The notes: a model not told the origin generated them from the sequence alone. Numbered from the stretch's first letter, positions 9,759-18,332 are shown. The stretch is DNA of 64,000 nucleotides from Methanoculleus formosensis (GCF_025384765.1 NZ_VHLL01000001.1:614370-678369), one strand, 5' to 3'. Translations and numbers: made by a program.

Positions 9759-10468
9759 TGCTCTCCATCCATACCGTCCGAGAGCTGCGGGACTACGTCC
9801 TCGATGTCACGCTCTCGGTCCGGTCCGGCGAGACCCTCGTCCTCATCGGTGAGAACGGGTCGGGCAAGTCCACGGTGCTGAACCTGATCTCCGGCATCCT
9901 CACCCCCGATCGTGGCGAAGTCACCCTCGGGGACAGGACGCTCTTCTCGTCTGAAGGGAAGACCAATATCCCTCCCGAGAACCGGAAGGTCGGCCACCTC
10001 TTCCAGTCCTACGCCCTCTTCCCGCACATGACCGTCGCCGAGAACGTGGCGTTCGGCCTCCGGTGCCGGAAGGTTCCGCGGCCAACGATCGCCTTTTCCG
10101 TGGCGAACCAGCTCCGCGTAATGCACCTCGCCGACCTCGCAGACGTCAACGTCGGCCGGCTCTCGGGTGGGCAGCGGCAGCGGGTGGCCCTCGCCCGGGC
10201 GCTGGTGCTCAACCCGGACCTTCTCCTCCTCGACGAGCCGCTCGCGGCCGTCGATATGCGGGCTCAAGGTGCGATGCGGAGCGAACTCCGCGGCCGGATA
10301 AAGAACGCCGACATCCCCTGCATCGTCGTCACCCACAACCTCCGCGACGCCCTTGAACTCGGCGACCGGCTCTGCCTCCTTGAAGAGGGGCGGGTGGTGG
10401 CCGACGGGACGCCGGAGGAGGTCCTTTCGATGCGGGAGAACGGGTTCATCGAGAGTTTTGCCGGATAA
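9758..10468 (+). CDS. modC: Molybdate ABC transporter ATP-binding protein
   Basis: ATPase subunit that powers ModB. In 236 residues it has Walker A GENGSGKST, the Q-loop region, the ABC signature LSGGQRQRVALARAL, Walker B LLLLDEPLA and the switch His in VVTHNL. It lacks the C-terminal TOBE domain of longer ModC proteins. A separate single-domain Mop protein in the window (19870-20079) could supply molybdate sensing or storage instead. Confidence 0.9.
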   Translation: MLSIHTVRELRDYVLDVTLSVRSGETLVLIGENGSGKSTVLNLISGILTPDRGEVTLGDRTLFSSEGKTNIPPENRKVGHLFQSYALFPHMTVAENVAFGLRCRKVPRPTIAFSVANQLRVMHLADLADVNVGRLSGGQRQRVALARALVLNPDLLLLDEPLAAVDMRAQGAMRSELRGRIKNADIPCIVVTHNLRDALELGDRLCLLEEGRVVADGTPEEVLSMRENGFIESFAG

Positions 10469-10553
10469 CGTCCCGCAACGGCTTTATGCCCCCTGCCCCC
10501 ATCACTGGTCACGGCAGGGGGCCGCCGGACTCCCGCCCCCCCAGGAAACGATC

Positions 10554-11003
10554 ATGAAGAAGAACACGGTGCTGATCCTCGCCCTCCTCGCGGTTGCCGC
10601 ACTTCTGCCGGGAGCGGCCGCAGGGGAGACCTCCATCGAGTACTCGTTCAACGAGTCGCACGCGGAGGTATATGAACAGATGCTCGCAGAGAACGCGTCG
10701 GTGGGCGAGTACTACGAGCGGGTCTGCCCTGAGTTCCTGGAGAGCATGCCCCCGGAGACGAGGGCGCACCTCTACAGCACGACGATGCGCGGGTACCGGG
10801 ATCTCGCTTCCGACAGCAGGGTGGTGTTCGTGCCCCCGGAAAAACAGGTTGCAATCGGTATGGCCTCCCCCGTGCTCGGGGTCTGTGGAGTGCCCGTTCC
10901 CCTCTACAGCGTCGGGCTCCTGGCTCTCTTCGGCGTCGTCATCCTTGCCCTGCTCGCGGCGGTCGCACTCGTCCTGGAGCGGGTCCGTAAGAAGGAGGAG
11001 TGA
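10554..11003 (+). CDS. Membrane-anchored extracytoplasmic hypothetical protein
   Basis: A 149-residue protein with an N-terminal signal peptide (MKKNTVLILALLAVAALLPG) and a C-terminal hydrophobic helix (PLYSVGLLALFGVVILALLA) ending in basic residues RVRKKEE. The middle is acidic and helical. The topology predicts an external domain of about 90 residues held by a C-terminal anchor. It follows modC by 85 bases and may be read from the same transcript. Family not recognised. Confidence 0.65.
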   Translation: MKKNTVLILALLAVAALLPGAAAGETSIEYSFNESHAEVYEQMLAENASVGEYYERVCPEFLESMPPETRAHLYSTTMRGYRDLASDSRVVFVPPEKQVAIGMASPVLGVCGVPVPLYSVGLLALFGVVILALLAAVALVLERVRKKEE

Positions 11004-11109
11004 CGCCTCGTTTCTGGCCCCGTGCGGGGTAACTCACTTTGCGAGACCTCGCCTTGCCTGTGTATCTTCCTCATCTGTCATCCAGACCGCGGCGAATGCT
11101 CTTCCATGG

Positions 11110-11278
11110 TGGTGATGTGAATTGCAGGAAAATTTACGAAAGGGTTCGCGAGGGAGACTTCCCCCTCTCCATCCAGTGAAGAGATATGTAGTGGCCCCAC
11201 CCCTCCCGCGCTTCGCGCTCCTCCCCCGCCCGCGAGGGGCGGGGGCAGTCATGGCGATAGTTGGTGGGAAGCCGTACA
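11110..11278 (-). repeat. GC-rich dispersed repeat, copy 2 (inverted)
   Basis: Reverse complement of the element at 7528-7705: the core GGGCGGGGGCAGTCATGGC at 11237-11255 pairs with copy 1, and the CCTCCCGCGCTTCGCGCTCC block and flanking short sequences follow in the same order. It occupies most of the 330-base gene-free gap between 11004 and 11333. Confidence 0.7.
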
Positions 11279-11333
11279 CTACTAGAACGTTGCGTTCAGC
11301 GCCCCGGCACGCCATGCAGATCGTTGTGCCTGA

Positions 11334-11606
11334 TCAATATTTCCGATAGACCTTACTCCGGTCTCCGACCTCGACCAGGGTGATTATCATGGTATTACCT
11401 TCGATGGTGAGGACCGCTCGATACTGCCCAACACGAAAAGAGTACAGGGGATTGCGTGAATGCCCTTTCATCTTTTTGACATAAGATTTAGGGTTCGGTT
11501 CATCTGCCAGAGCACAGAGTTCATCCTTAATTCGTTTGCGATCAAATTCCGGGATGATATCGAGGTCCCGCTCGGCGCCTGCCGTGATGAGCAGTCGCCA
11601 TATCAT
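11334..11606 (-). CDS. RelE/ParE-family toxin
   Basis: A 90-residue protein with the RelE fold pattern: start MIWRLLITAGAERDLDIIP, central KKMKGHSRNPLYSFRVGQYRAVLTIEG and end VEVGDRSKVYRKY. RelE-like proteins cleave mRNA on the ribosome or, as ParE, poison gyrase. The GDRSKVYR end resembles the ribosome-dependent RNase type. Its ATG overlaps the stop of the upstream antitoxin gene by four bases, the usual toxin-antitoxin arrangement. Confidence 0.88.
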   Translation of the reverse strand: MIWRLLITAGAERDLDIIPEFDRKRIKDELCALADEPNPKSYVKKMKGHSRNPLYSFRVGQYRAVLTIEGNTMIITLVEVGDRSKVYRKY

Positions 11607-11830
11607 AGGCCACGTTCCTGCACATACTCCTCGAAGGGACGAACTCTACCGGCACGGATGTCGTCAAAGGATTCTTCAATCTTCTTCATGGACTCTTCGG
11701 AGAGCGGTTCCGGATCATACGCCATGTCAAGGAGGCGGTTCAGCGTCTCGTCGTAGGTCTCTCGCGGATGGATCTTTACATCATCCAGGCGAGACTTGGT
11801 TTCCGGTTGAAGTTGAATCGTCGTAACCAT
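11603..11830 (-). CDS. Ribbon-helix-helix-type antitoxin
   Basis: A 75-residue acidic protein: MVTTIQLQPETKSRLDDVKI gives a likely DNA-binding strand and helix, followed by an acidic helical tail that would wrap the toxin. It is translationally coupled to the RelE-like toxin. A palindrome overlaps its start codon, and a TATA-like ATTATACTC lies 24-30 bases upstream, pointing to a leaderless, autorepressed transcript. Confidence 0.82.
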   Translation of the reverse strand: MVTTIQLQPETKSRLDDVKIHPRETYDETLNRLLDMAYDPEPLSEESMKKIEESFDDIRAGRVRPFEEYVQERGL

Positions 11831-11866
11831 AGTATTCTATGGGGTCATATTGAGTATAATGGTTAC
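11823..11866 (-). promoter_or_regulatory. Toxin-antitoxin promoter with nested palindromes
   Basis: CCATAG-tatt-CTATGG (11827-11842) is a perfect 6-4-6 palindrome overlapping the antitoxin ATG. A wider inverted repeat GTAACCAT (11823-11830) and ATGGTTAC (11859-11866) encloses the TATA region. Both fit binding by the ribbon-helix-helix antitoxin. Confidence 0.5.
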
Positions 11867-12100
11867 TCCATGGTGATCTCTTCGATGAGAGCACGGTGAA
11901 GCGGAGGGTTCCTGGCAGTATGCCAAATGCCGACATGTACCGTCAGCGTATAACACAGAATGGCGGGGCCCCGCTTTCATCCCGGAGCGTGCAGAGGGGC
12001 TCTTCATGCTCTGCCCCGAAGAGGCGCCTCATCCTGAAAAACGGTAACCCCATCAGCCTGATGGCGAGAATAATCGTATATGTCCCGGCACCGTGACCCG

Positions 12101-12964
12101 TCACGGCGCCCCCGCCCGGCGCGCCGGGCCGCGTGCGCAGTAGAGATACTCCTGCGCGTACCCGGCATACTCCCCGAAGTAGTCCCGTGCAAATCGCCGG
12201 ATCCGCTCGTATTCCGCCGGGGTGCAGTTTTTGCCGGTAAGATCCGGGAGATACGTCTCCCCCACGATCCGGCGTATCCAGACATCGACCGGGAACGCCT
12301 CGAAGAACCCGAACGCAAAGAGGAGCACGCAGTCCGCCGCCTTCGGCCCGACGCCCCGGAGTTGCATCAGCGCCTGCCGCGCCTCCTCGAACGGAAGGGC
12401 GGCGACCCGTTCCGCCCAGTCCGGGTCCTCGGAAGCGAGGCGGGCGGCATCGCAGAGATAGTCCGTCCGGTAGCCGAGTTTGCAGTCCCATAAGTCTCCG
12501 TGCGAAACCCCGGCGAGCGCCTCCGGCTCCGGGAACGCGTATGCCCTGCCGGAGGGGTTGTCCACCGGTTCCCCGTAGCGCTCCGCCATCAGTGCGACCC
12601 GCCGCTTCACCGCCGGGATGTTCGTGTTCGTGGCGCAGAGGTAGGAGACCAGGCACTCCCACGGCGGCTGCCTGACAAGCCGGAGGCCGCGGCACTCCCG
12701 GATGGCGGCGCCTATCGCCGGGTCGCGGTCGATCGACGAGAGGATCGCCGGGAGATCCTGATCGAGCCGGAAGTAGTCGCAAACGAACCCCGCATCCGCC
12801 CCCTCGAATGTGAGGAGGTCTCCATCCTGGCGTATCCGGACGGCCCGGTCGTCGACGACCCCCCGCCACCACCCATCCGTCTTCTCCCAGCGGAACGCCT
12901 GCCCGCAGGCGAGTGTCAGGTCGAGGTCGAACGGCTGGTCTGCCCGAAGCACGATCGTCATCAT
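12101..12964 (-). CDS. OGG1-type 8-oxoguanine DNA glycosylase/AP lyase
   Basis: Base-excision repair enzyme removing oxidised guanine. The 287-residue protein has the OGG1-like N-terminal domain (LTLACGQAFRW, the conserved GQ-F-RW block), the helix-hairpin-helix LRGVGPKAADC with the catalytic Lys at about 208, and the Asp in FPVDVWIRR at about 227. Its length is close to the eukaryotic-like OGG1 core. It is transcribed toward the toxin locus and lies 30 bases downstream of the NifB-like gene on the same strand. Confidence 0.88.
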   Translation of the reverse strand: MMTIVLRADQPFDLDLTLACGQAFRWEKTDGWWRGVVDDRAVRIRQDGDLLTFEGADAGFVCDYFRLDQDLPAILSSIDRDPAIGAAIRECRGLRLVRQPPWECLVSYLCATNTNIPAVKRRVALMAERYGEPVDNPSGRAYAFPEPEALAGVSHGDLWDCKLGYRTDYLCDAARLASEDPDWAERVAALPFEEARQALMQLRGVGPKAADCVLLFAFGFFEAFPVDVWIRRIVGETYLPDLTGKNCTPAEYERIRRFARDYFGEYAGYAQEYLYCARGPARRAGAP

Positions 12965-12994
12965 GGCCGGTCAGTCCGGCGGAAGAAAATGAAA

Positions 12995-13906
12995 TTATTC
13001 TTTCTTCTCATCCTTCATCTGCTGGTAGACGCAGGACTGGACGTCCTGGCCGAGTTTCCCGATCGCGTCCGCCCGGCAGCGTGCGCAGTGGCGCATCTGC
13101 TTGATGTAGGGTTCGCACCGGTCCTGCATCTCCCGCTTCTCCTTCGGCGTCGGGGGGGTTATCCCGGCGAACTTGTACTGCGGGATGATCGGGATGACGT
13201 TGAAGGTGAACGCCCCCATCTCGCCGACCTTCTTCGCGATCTCGGGGATGTGCTCGTCGTTGATCCCGGGGATGTAGACGGTGTTTATCTTGACAAGCAT
13301 CTTCTTTGCCACCGCCATCTCGATCCCCTTCATCTGCTGGGAGAGGAGGAGTTCGGCCGCCTCGCGCCCGTGGTACTTCTTCCCGCCGTACTCGACCCAG
13401 GAGTAGATCTTCTCGCCGATCGCCGGATCGATGGCGTTGAGCGTGACCGTGACGTTCCCGACATCGTACTTCGCGAGTTCCTCGATCGACTCGGGAAGCA
13501 TGAGACCGTTCGTGCTGATGCACATGATCAGGCGCGGGAACTCAGTGTGGATCAGCCGCAGCGCCTCGAAGGTCTCGGGGTTTGCAAGCGGTTCGCCCGG
13601 CCCTGCGATCCCGACCACCTTCACGTAGGGATGTTCCTTCATGACCTTCCGCACGAGGTCGAGCGCTTCCTCCGGGGAGAGCACCCTGCTCGTCACGCCC
13701 GGCCGGCTCTCGTTCACGCAGTCGAAGTCCCGTATGCAGTAGTTGCACTGGATGTTGCACTTCGGGGCTACGGGGACGTGGCACCTCCCGAAGGCGTGGC
13801 ACGCTTTATCGGAGTAACAGGGGTGCTCGTTGATCTTGCGTAACTGCTCAGGATCGTAGGGAACCTCCCTGCCCTGGACCGTCGCGGTCCGATACTCGTC
13901 GGCCAT
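12995..13906 (-). CDS. nifB: NifB-type radical SAM protein
   Basis: Radical SAM enzyme family that in nitrogen fixation builds the NifB cofactor core. The 303-residue protein has an N-terminal region with HPCYSDKACHAFGRCHVPVAP, the radical SAM triad CNIQCNYC (Cys50, 54, 57), the GIAGPGEPLAN block, and a C-terminal CARCRADAIG typical of NifB. No nifHDK is in the window. NifB homologues are widespread in methanogens, so presence alone does not prove diazotrophy. Confidence 0.9.
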   Translation of the reverse strand: MADEYRTATVQGREVPYDPEQLRKINEHPCYSDKACHAFGRCHVPVAPKCNIQCNYCIRDFDCVNESRPGVTSRVLSPEEALDLVRKVMKEHPYVKVVGIAGPGEPLANPETFEALRLIHTEFPRLIMCISTNGLMLPESIEELAKYDVGNVTVTLNAIDPAIGEKIYSWVEYGGKKYHGREAAELLLSQQMKGIEMAVAKKMLVKINTVYIPGINDEHIPEIAKKVGEMGAFTFNVIPIIPQYKFAGITPPTPKEKREMQDRCEPYIKQMRHCARCRADAIGKLGQDVQSCVYQQMKDEKKE

Positions 13907-13982
13907 ATAATTGATCTATGTGCCGGAGGACATTTTATACTGATGGGTGCCGGCCCGCCCCGGGGGACAAAAAATTGTGGGG

Positions 13983-15974
13983 TCAGGCCGTCTCCTGGCC
14001 GAGATCGAACGACGGGCGATCCTTACCGGTCTCGCGCGTCTCCCGCTCCGGCTCCATCCCGAACCGTTCCTCCGCGGCTCTCAGGATCCGGCCGAGCATC
14101 TCGGGGTAGGTCAGGCCCGCGTACTTTGCCATCCTGGCGAGGTGGCCGTCCCAGCACCAGCCAGGGTTCGGGTTGACCTCGAGGAGTTTCGGGTTGCCCT
14201 GCTCGTCGAGCCGCCAGTCGAACCGGCAGTAGTCGCGGCACTCCAGCCGCTCGAAGAGGGCGAGACAGCACCGCACGATCACCTTCTCGGTCTCCTCGGG
14301 GAGATCCGCTGGTTTCGACGTCACCTTCCAGTAAGGCGAGTCCGGGAGCCACTTCGCTTCGTAGCCGCAGAGCCGGGGGAGGTCTGGGGGCAGGGCGGAG
14401 TAGTCCTCCTCGATGACGGGCAGCACCATGCTGTATCCCGACGGGTTCCCGATGATGCCGACGCTGATGTCCTTTCCCGTGAGGAACTCCTCGACGAGGA
14501 GCGAGCACCCGTAGCCGAGCGTCGCCCGGAGCGTCGTGATGATCTCGGAGAGCTCCTCGATGGTGTGGGCGATGCTCTCTTGCGTGATGCCGAACGAGGA
14601 ATCGCCCGCGTTCGGCTTGACGATCGCCGGAAACTTCATCCCGGCATCGTAGGTGCGGTCGCCCGGAGTGATGAAACAGGCGTCCGGCACCGGTATCCCC
14701 ATCTCTTTTGCGATCCCCCGGACGAGCGATTTGTCGTAGCAGAACGCGAGCGACTGCGGGCCGGCCCCGGTGTAGGGGATGGCGTAGATCTCAAGGAGCG
14801 CCGGCACGTGAAGTTCCTTTCTCGGGTCGTTGTTGAACCCCTCGTCGCAGAGGTTGAAGACGTAGTCCACCTTCCCCTTCAGCCGCGGGAGATCCTGGAC
14901 CAGCGTATCGTGTTTACAGAGGTAGGTGAACCGGTAGCCGGGGAGTTCCCGCAGCGCCGCCTTCATCTGGTCGATGGTGTAGAAATCGTCGTCGTCGAAG
15001 GTGCAGGAGGGTTTCAGGGCGTCGGGTTTGGCCGGATCGCCGAGGACCACCGCGACGTGTTTTGCCCGTTCCTGGCTCTTCGTCTTCGTCGCCGACCACT
15101 CCTTCCTGACGTGCGCGGTGACGATGTGGCGGCGCTCCATCATCCCGAGGTCCTGGTTGCGCTGCGACTCGGTCGCGATATCATGGGAGTCGATCCCGGA
15201 GAAACCCGCCCGTTCCAGGAGCCGCCGGAGCGCGTCGGGGGTGTAGAGGTGCTCGGCGTAGAACTGGTCGGCCACGACGCCTTTCTCGACGTCCGTGATC
15301 ACCTCACGGGATATCAGGCGCTGTTCGTCGAATGAGAGCGACCTCTCGCGGCAGACGAACATGGTATCGTCGATCCACTCCCACGACCTCGGCTGGAAGT
15401 GCTCGCGCAGGTACTCGCCGTCGGCGACGTCCAGGAGCACCCGCCCCCAGGGTTTGAGGATACGCCGGATCTCGGTGAGGATCCGCACGTCTTCCTCGAC
15501 GGAGTCGAAGTAGCCGAAACTGTTTCCGAGGATGAGGACGACGTCGTAGGTGTCGGTGCGGTAGGGGAGCCGCCGGGCGTCTCCCTCCCGGAACCGGATA
15601 GGGAGCGCCTCTCTCTTCGCGGTCGACCGGGCTCGCTGGATCAGGTAGTGGGACTGGTCGAGGCCTTCGACGTTGTAGCCCCTGCGCGCGAGTTCGAGGG
15701 TGTGCCTGCCCTGGCCGCAGCAGAGGTCGAGAACCCTCTCGTGGGGCTGGAGGTGCAGGACCCGGACGATCCGGTCGATCTCCCGCTCGGTGATGCCGGG
15801 GTCGTCGACGACGTCGCCATCGGTCTTCAGGTAGAGACGATTGAAGATGCCCCGCCACCAGTCGGGCTTTACGTGCTCCTCAAGGTTCGGGACCGGCCCC
15901 ATCGTCTTCCTGTCCCGGCGTTTACCTTTGCGCCTGCTATCGGGAGGTTCGTCGGTGTGGACGTCGTCCGTCAT
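13983..15974 (-). CDS. SAM methyltransferase / D-Ala-D-Ala ligase-like ATP-grasp fusion
   Basis: A 663-residue two-domain enzyme. Residues about 45-300 are a class I SAM methyltransferase with VLDLCCGQGRHTLELARRG as the SAM-binding glycine motif. Residues about 320-645 are an ATP-grasp ligase of D-alanine-D-alanine ligase type: VDYVFNLCDEG, IPYTGAGPQSLAFCYDK, FPAIVKPNAGDSSFGI and the metal-binding LLEVNPNPGW. Start ATG 15974 was chosen because upstream in-frame sequence is not protein-like. Archaea lack murein, so the ligase probably joins other amino acids or small acids; substrate unknown. Confidence 0.82.
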   Translation of the reverse strand: MTDDVHTDEPPDSRRKGKRRDRKTMGPVPNLEEHVKPDWWRGIFNRLYLKTDGDVVDDPGITEREIDRIVRVLHLQPHERVLDLCCGQGRHTLELARRGYNVEGLDQSHYLIQRARSTAKREALPIRFREGDARRLPYRTDTYDVVLILGNSFGYFDSVEEDVRILTEIRRILKPWGRVLLDVADGEYLREHFQPRSWEWIDDTMFVCRERSLSFDEQRLISREVITDVEKGVVADQFYAEHLYTPDALRRLLERAGFSGIDSHDIATESQRNQDLGMMERRHIVTAHVRKEWSATKTKSQERAKHVAVVLGDPAKPDALKPSCTFDDDDFYTIDQMKAALRELPGYRFTYLCKHDTLVQDLPRLKGKVDYVFNLCDEGFNNDPRKELHVPALLEIYAIPYTGAGPQSLAFCYDKSLVRGIAKEMGIPVPDACFITPGDRTYDAGMKFPAIVKPNAGDSSFGITQESIAHTIEELSEIITTLRATLGYGCSLLVEEFLTGKDISVGIIGNPSGYSMVLPVIEEDYSALPPDLPRLCGYEAKWLPDSPYWKVTSKPADLPEETEKVIVRCCLALFERLECRDYCRFDWRLDEQGNPKLLEVNPNPGWCWDGHLARMAKYAGLTYPEMLGRILRAAEERFGMEPERETRETGKDRPSFDLGQETA

Positions 15975-16265
15975 GCCGGCCCACTCTCCCTGACTCCGTT
16001 TCCGGAATAGGACTGGTGTTCTGCCGGGTTGCAAAAGAGAACGGTTATCGTGTACATAGTTGGATGATCTCTCGATAGGATGGTATCGATAAAAGCATTG
16101 CGCCATGTTCCTCTTTCTGGAGGAAAACAGCCCATTTAGGGGCGGGTTCCGGCTCTGGTCTACCCCGAACACGCACCCCCTCTCCGCCCCCGGACCCCTG
16201 AGAAACACCTTTTTATGCAGGCAGGTAGTTTGACTATGTGCAGACTATCTGCATGGTTGAAGTAT

Positions 16266-16442
16266 ATGGAAGAGAGATACCCCCGCAGGGGCCCCAGATC
16301 GTTCCAGGACCGGCCCCGAGAGTTCCACAAAGCAGTCTGCGGTGACTGCGGCAAAGCGTGTGAAGTTCCGTTCAAGCCGACGGAGGGTCGACCCGTCTAC
16401 TGCCTCGACTGCCTCCCGAAGCACAGAAAACCCCGGTTCTGA
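16266..16442 (+). CDS. Small CxxC zinc-finger protein, copy 1
   Basis: A 58-residue basic protein MEERYPRRGPRS..., with a C-terminal zinc knuckle CGDCGKACEVPF and CLDCLPKH. It matches the short CxxC-x-CxxC domain family found in methanogens, where it may bind RNA or ribosomes; function not established. The start was chosen to match the paralogue at 16486, as in-frame upstream codons are not conserved between copies. Confidence 0.7.
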   Translation: MEERYPRRGPRSFQDRPREFHKAVCGDCGKACEVPFKPTEGRPVYCLDCLPKHRKPRF

Positions 16443-16485
16443 GTAGCCAGTAAGAATACTGAATCCTTGAGTGAGTGAAATTCCA

Positions 16486-16662
16486 ATGGAAGAGAGATAT
16501 CCCCGCAGGGGCCCCCGTTCCTATGACGACCGCCCCCGTGAGTTCCACAAGGCGGTCTGTTCCGACTGCGGCAAAGCGTGTGAAGTTCCGTTCAAGCCGA
16601 CCGAAGGCAGACCCGTCTATTGCCGGGACTGCCTCCCGAAGCACAGAAAACCCCGATTTTAA
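16486..16662 (+). CDS. Small CxxC zinc-finger protein, copy 2
   Basis: Also 58 residues, nearly identical to the preceding gene: same MEERYPRRGPRS start, CSDCGKACEVPF and CRDCLPKHRKPRF end. The spacing of 220 bases and the matching length mark a tandem gene duplication. Differences are mostly at silent or conservative positions, so both copies look to be under selection. A GTG at 16471 is an alternative start but is not shared. Confidence 0.72.
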   Translation: MEERYPRRGPRSYDDRPREFHKAVCSDCGKACEVPFKPTEGRPVYCRDCLPKHRKPRF

Positions 16663-16673
16663 CCTTTTTTTTA
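16657..16673. terminator. T-rich terminator between convergent genes
   Basis: A run of eight T residues (16665-16672) just after the copy-2 zinc-finger stop, consistent with archaeal oligo-T termination. Confidence 0.5.
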
Positions 16674-16680
16674 ACCGCCG

Positions 16681-17448
16681 TCACACGACGAGCCGTCTTC
16701 GCATCAGCCTGATGGCGAGGAGGAAGAAGATCACGGTAGCCGCCGCGATCCAGGCGAGGTTGAGGAGGTTCATCGGCGAAAACGCCGCGAGCGTGATCGC
16801 CCGGTTGATGCTGACGACGTGCGTGAGCGGCAGAGCGGCGAGGGCGAAGTACTGGATCGGTTCCGGTAAGAGGTCGAGCGGGAAGAACGTCCCCGAGAAG
16901 AGGAACATCGGGGTGATGAAGAGGAACGAGGGGTAGTTCAGCGCATCGATGCTCGGTGTGATCGCCGTGAAGCACATCGCGATGCCCGCGAAGAGGAGAC
17001 CGGCGAGGAACGCGAAGGGTATGAGGAGCAGGGACGACGGCATGGCGACGACGCCGAAGATGAGGAGGACGGGGAGCATCAGTGTGGCGTAGATCATCCC
17101 CCGTGTGGCGCCCCAGAGCATCTCGCCGGCGATCACCTCGTCGATGCTGACGGGTGTCGCGATGATTGCGTCAAACGTCTTCTGGTAGTACATCCGGACG
17201 AAGGAGGAGTAAGTACACTCGAAGAAGGCCGAGTACATCACCGATATCGAGACGAGGGCGGGCGCGATGAAGACGGGGTAGGGGATCCCGTCGACCGCCT
17301 CGATGTAAGTCCCGAGACCGAACCCCAGCGCGAGGAGGTAGAGGACCGGCTCGACGAAGGGCGGGATGAAGTTCACCCGGTAGGTCCTGAGGAAGGCGTC
17401 CCAGTTCCTCCGCCAGACACTCCGGACTCTCGTGGTGATGTCGACCAT
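16681..17448 (-). CDS. ABC-2 type exporter permease (NodJ-like)
   Basis: A 255-residue integral membrane protein with about six hydrophobic helices, including FIAPALVSISVMYSAFFECT and PMFLFSGTFFPLDLLPEPIQ, the latter being the conserved ABC-2 permease block. It partners the ATPase gene two bases upstream. NodIJ-like systems export lipo-oligosaccharides or drugs; the substrate here cannot be told. It is convergent with the zinc-finger pair. Confidence 0.85.
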   Translation of the reverse strand: MVDITTRVRSVWRRNWDAFLRTYRVNFIPPFVEPVLYLLALGFGLGTYIEAVDGIPYPVFIAPALVSISVMYSAFFECTYSSFVRMYYQKTFDAIIATPVSIDEVIAGEMLWGATRGMIYATLMLPVLLIFGVVAMPSSLLLIPFAFLAGLLFAGIAMCFTAITPSIDALNYPSFLFITPMFLFSGTFFPLDLLPEPIQYFALAALPLTHVVSINRAITLAAFSPMNLLNLAWIAAATVIFFLLAIRLMRRRLVV

Positions 17449-17450
17449 CG

Positions 17451-18332
17451 CTACTCCCGCAGTCTCCTCCCCGCCATCCGCAGGAAGACGTCCTCGAGGG
17501 TTGCCGGCCTGACCGTCACCGCCGCCTCGTGCCGGCAGACCTCGAGCAGCTCCTGTGCGATCTCGTTCGGGCGGTCCGTGAATACCTGGAGGACGTCGCC
17601 GGCAAGGTCGTAGTTCACTCCGAGTTCTTCCAGGCGGGCGACCGCCTTCTCTGTCCGCTCGACCTCGACGACGTTGCTCCCGGCATGTTCCCGGATGAGG
17701 TCCGCCGGGGCGCCCTCGATGAGGATCCTGCCGTGGTCCATGATCACCAGCCGGTCACAGAGGCGTTCCGCTTCGTCGAGGTAGTGGGTGGTGAGGACGA
17801 GGGTGTTTCCTTCGGCCTGGAGGCTCCTGAGTTTCTCCCAGATCAGGTGCCGCGCCTGCGGGTCGAGCCCGATGGTGGGTTCGTCGAGGATGAGCAGTTC
17901 GGGTTCGTTGACGAGCGCCCGGGCGATGATCAGCCGCCGTTTCATCCCGCCCGAGAGGTTGTCGACCAGGACGTCCCGTTTCTCCTCTAACTGCATGAAC
18001 GCGAGGAGTTCGCCGGCCCGCTTCTCCGCCTCCCGCTTCGGTATGCCGAAGTACCGGGCGTAGATCAGCAGGTTCCGGTAGGCCGAGAAATCCGGGTCGA
18101 GGTTGTTCTCCTGCGGCACCACCCCGAGCCGACTCTTGATCCGGCGCGCCTGAGTGTCGACGTCCATGCCGAAGACCTCCAGGGTTCCGCCGGATTTGGG
18201 GGAGATGCACTGGATCATCTTCATGGCCGTCGTCTTCCCCGCTCCGTTCGGGCCGAGAAACCCGAAGACCTCCCCTTCCCTGACCCGGAAGGCGATCCGG
18301 TCGACAGCGACGAGGTCGCCGAACCGCTTCAA
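17451..18332 (-). CDS. ABC-2 exporter ATPase (NodI-like)
   Basis: ATP-binding subunit with Walker A GPNGAGKTT, signature LSGGMKRRLIIARAL, Walker B LLILDEPTIGLDP and a C-terminal regulatory region, 293 residues from the TTG at 18332. Family members usually start about ten residues earlier. The in-frame upstream codons (encoding IGDVIVAHDLL) fit the family, yet contain no ATG, GTG or TTG; a GGAGGG ribosome site lies six bases before an ATC at 18362. The start is therefore unresolved. Confidence 0.85.
   Translation of the reverse strand: MKRFGDLVAVDRIAFRVREGEVFGFLGPNGAGKTTAMKMIQCISPKSGGTLEVFGMDVDTQARRIKSRLGVVPQENNLDPDFSAYRNLLIYARYFGIPKREAEKRAGELLAFMQLEEKRDVLVDNLSGGMKRRLIIARALVNEPELLILDEPTIGLDPQARHLIWEKLRSLQAEGNTLVLTTHYLDEAERLCDRLVIMDHGRILIEGAPADLIREHAGSNVVEVERTEKAVARLEELGVNYDLAGDVLQVFTDRPNEIAQELLEVCRHEAAVTVRPATLEDVFLRMAGRRLRE

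Noticed and set aside
7528..11278. Composite transposon carrying modABC
   Set aside because: The flanking repeats encode no transposase and show no clear terminal inverted repeats or target duplications; only an inverted non-coding repeat can be claimed.
12500..13843. A 447-codon plus-strand frame over the glycosylase and NifB-like genes
   Set aside because: Composition is that of a GC shadow; both minus-strand genes have catalytic motifs and good starts.
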